A stretch of 64,000 nt of DNA from an uncultured Saprospiraceae bacterium (GTDB lineage: Bacteria; Bacteroidota; Bacteroidia; Chitinophagales; Saprospiraceae): the NCBI GenBank assembly GCA_938001865.1, contig CALLAW010000036.1:1-64000 (forward strand), given 5' to 3'. Under the pieces are notes generated by a model. That model made no database searches, was not told where the DNA came from, and was given only the letters and a program-made list of their open reading frames with translations. Shown here in pieces: positions 62,608 to 64,000 of this stretch. The position numbers and the translations under genes are program-made. Positions within the stretch are counted from its first letter, which is position 1. The number at the start of each line of letters is the position of its first letter.

Positions 62608-64000
62608 TCAAAAATCTTCTTCAAACTCATCTTCTACCGGAATTACTTTTTGGAACTTCGGTCTATCTGAGTCAGGAGTAGCCGTCTCTGTGCTATCTGT
62701 TGCCGTAGTAGCACTCTCAGCACCAGTATCATAATCATCGCGATAAGTCGTATACTTGGAACAATCCATCTCGATGACATCACCATCAGGGATGGCGAAC
62801 TGTGCTGTCTCATCATACTCAATAGATTCGTCAGCCTCTACTCGCTGCATGAAGTCTAAGAAGTATGGTCGAGCCATCACTCCACCCTGACCATCGTCTA
62901 GAGTCTCAAACTTGATCCATTGGTCTTCGCCACCTACCCAAGTCCCTGTGACTAACTCAGGTGTGATCCCCATGAACCATCCATCCACATAGTCATTGGT
63001 CGTACCAGTCTTACCACCAAACTCAGTCTCCAGCCATGACTGTCTAGAGCTTGCTGCATACTTTAGCATCTCTACCATCACATAATTGTACTTCTCATGC
63101 ATCACCCTTTTCTTATCTGGAGTAGCTTGATAGATTACCTTACCATTTTTGTCCACTATTTTCTTGACGAATACTGGTTTCTGGTAGATGCCATTATTGG
63201 CAAATGTTGTGTATGCTCCAGTCATCTCTAGTACGTTGAGGTTAGTTGCTCCTAGGCAAATGGAAGGTGCTGAAGGTATCTTATCTTTCTGAATCCCCAT
63301 CTCGGATGCAAGATTCCTCACTAACTCTGGAGAGCCGAGTTGCATCATTAGCCATACTGAGACAGAGTTAGTCGATGTCTTAAGACCATCCATGAGGGTC
63401 ATCTTATTGCCGCTAAACTTCCCTCTAGCGTTGGATGGTGACCACGACTCTAGGAGACCAAAATTGGGATCTCTTGCAGGTATCGTATATTGAATATCAT
63501 CTACTCTGAGACAAGGTGAGATGGCCTGCTGCGAGATTGCCGTAGAGTAGACGAATGGCTTGAAGGTACTACCTACTTGTCTATCTGCTAATACGTGATC
63601 ATACTTAAAGTACTTATTACTGATCCCTCCTACCCAAGTCTTGACCTCACCATTCCTAGGATCTATAGAGACACTCCCGAGTTGCATATGCATCCTGTGA
63701 TATCTGATACTATCCATAGGAGTCATCGATACTGTTCGTTCGCCTCCTGTCTTATAGTCATAGACTACCATATTTCTAGTCTGGCTAAATGCCTTATCTA
63801 CGTTTTGGTGGAGTCTTGCCCATTGTGTCTTTACAGTTGTCCACACCTTATCTTTGAGCACCGACTCATAAGCAACTTTTTGTTTTTTATTGATATATCC
63901 ATCTTTGAGGAGAGAGGCAAGATATTTTGGATCCTTGTCTGCCTTACGCATCCGCAAGATATCTGAGTCCCACATCCGAGCATCTGGATACTTACTGAGG
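62608..64000 (-). CDS. class A penicillin-binding protein, transpeptidase part (partial)
   Basis: The frame stays open to the window end, so the N-terminal glycosyltransferase domain is outside. The visible part has the three transpeptidase motifs: VGSTFKPFVY (SxxK, active Ser), TSTNSVSVW (SxN) and GGKTGTTNDYVDGWF (KTG). It cross-links peptidoglycan in the periplasm. The C-terminus is a disordered Thr/Asp/Glu-rich tail (TGAESATTATDSTETATPD). Resembles PBP1A (mrcA/ponA). It precedes the peptidase gene by 19 bp. Confidence 0.9.
   Translation of the reverse strand, partial: LSKYPDARMWDSDILRMRKADKDPKYLASLLKDGYINKKQKVAYESVLKDKVWTTVKTQWARLHQNVDKAFSQTRNMVVYDYKTGGERTVSMTPMDSIRYHRMHMQLGSVSIDPRNGEVKTWVGGISNKYFKYDHVLADRQVGSTFKPFVYSTAISQQAISPCLRVDDIQYTIPARDPNFGLLESWSPSNARGKFSGNKMTLMDGLKTSTNSVSVWLMMQLGSPELVRNLASEMGIQKDKIPSAPSICLGATNLNVLEMTGAYTTFANNGIYQKPVFVKKIVDKNGKVIYQATPDKKRVMHEKYNYVMVEMLKYAASSRQSWLETEFGGKTGTTNDYVDGWFMGITPELVTGTWVGGEDQWIKFETLDDGQGGVMARPYFLDFMQRVEADESIEYDETAQFAIPDGDVIEMDCSKYTTYRDDYDTGAESATTATDSTETATPDSDRPKFQKVIPVEDEFEEDF

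Noticed and set aside
1-64000. tRNA or rRNA genes
   Set aside because: No T-arm-like segment with matching acceptor stem and no rRNA-like stretch was found by eye; short tRNAs could still be missed.

Overview
The window is an ordinary stretch of a Bacteroidota chromosome with about 60 tightly packed genes on both strands. The phylum is indicated by gliding / type IX secretion (T9SS) genes (porT next to ubiE, gldC), by several proteins with T9SS C-terminal sorting domains, by a fused OppD-OppF ATPase, by TAnnTTTG-type promoters and by the lack of clear Shine-Dalgarno sequences. A Saprospirales-like member is my guess; the sequence does not prove it. I see no rRNA, tRNA, CRISPR array, insertion sequence or prophage.

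Layout. 1-8.9 kb: the tail of a cell-wall-type protein, a cysteine/cystathionine synthase, a tRNA-dihydrouridine synthase, two secreted T9SS cargo genes (one split by a 25-bp tandem duplication), a small outer-membrane barrel and rimO. 9-20 kb: an oligopeptide permease, an IscA-type Fe-S carrier, a large Asp-box propeller protein, an rRNA methyltransferase, acylphosphatase, a SixA phosphatase with two unknown partner genes, a thioredoxin, a glycosyltransferase and a MazG-like pyrophosphohydrolase. 20-31 kb: a giant AsmA-type protein, the fused peptide-transport ATPase, an S24-type repressor with a palindromic promoter, gldC, a large type-B T9SS cargo protein and YceI. 31-45 kb: hemF, an ArsC-like protein, rfbA/rfbB, an ECF sigma factor with a membrane partner, ubiE-porT, glnS, argS, rsmD with a DUF3822 gene, and tsaD. 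45-64 kb: a TonB receptor, the aromatic amino acid operon, CotH and M28 T9SS cargo proteins, a PolB-like exonuclease, a coiled-coil membrane protein, an S28/S37-type peptidase and the C-terminal part of a class A penicillin-binding protein.

The most informative element is the regulatory leader of the aromatic operon (48296-48460). A predicted promoter precedes an 18-codon leader peptide (MNNYTSTVSYLYFFYYEG, five Tyr and two Phe). This is followed by a perfect 13-bp terminator hairpin with a nine-T run, whose 5' arm can alternatively pair with two upstream segments. This is the layout of a ribosome-mediated Tyr/Phe attenuator. It precedes pheA, an aminotransferase, tyrA and a DAHP synthase-chorismate mutase fusion, all joined by 4-bp ATGA overlaps, so one switch would control both entry into and the terminal branches of Phe/Tyr synthesis.

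The second notable element is the exact 25-bp tandem duplication at 6413-6462. It cuts the signal peptide off an 814-residue secreted beta-helix protein; removing one copy restores the reading frame exactly.
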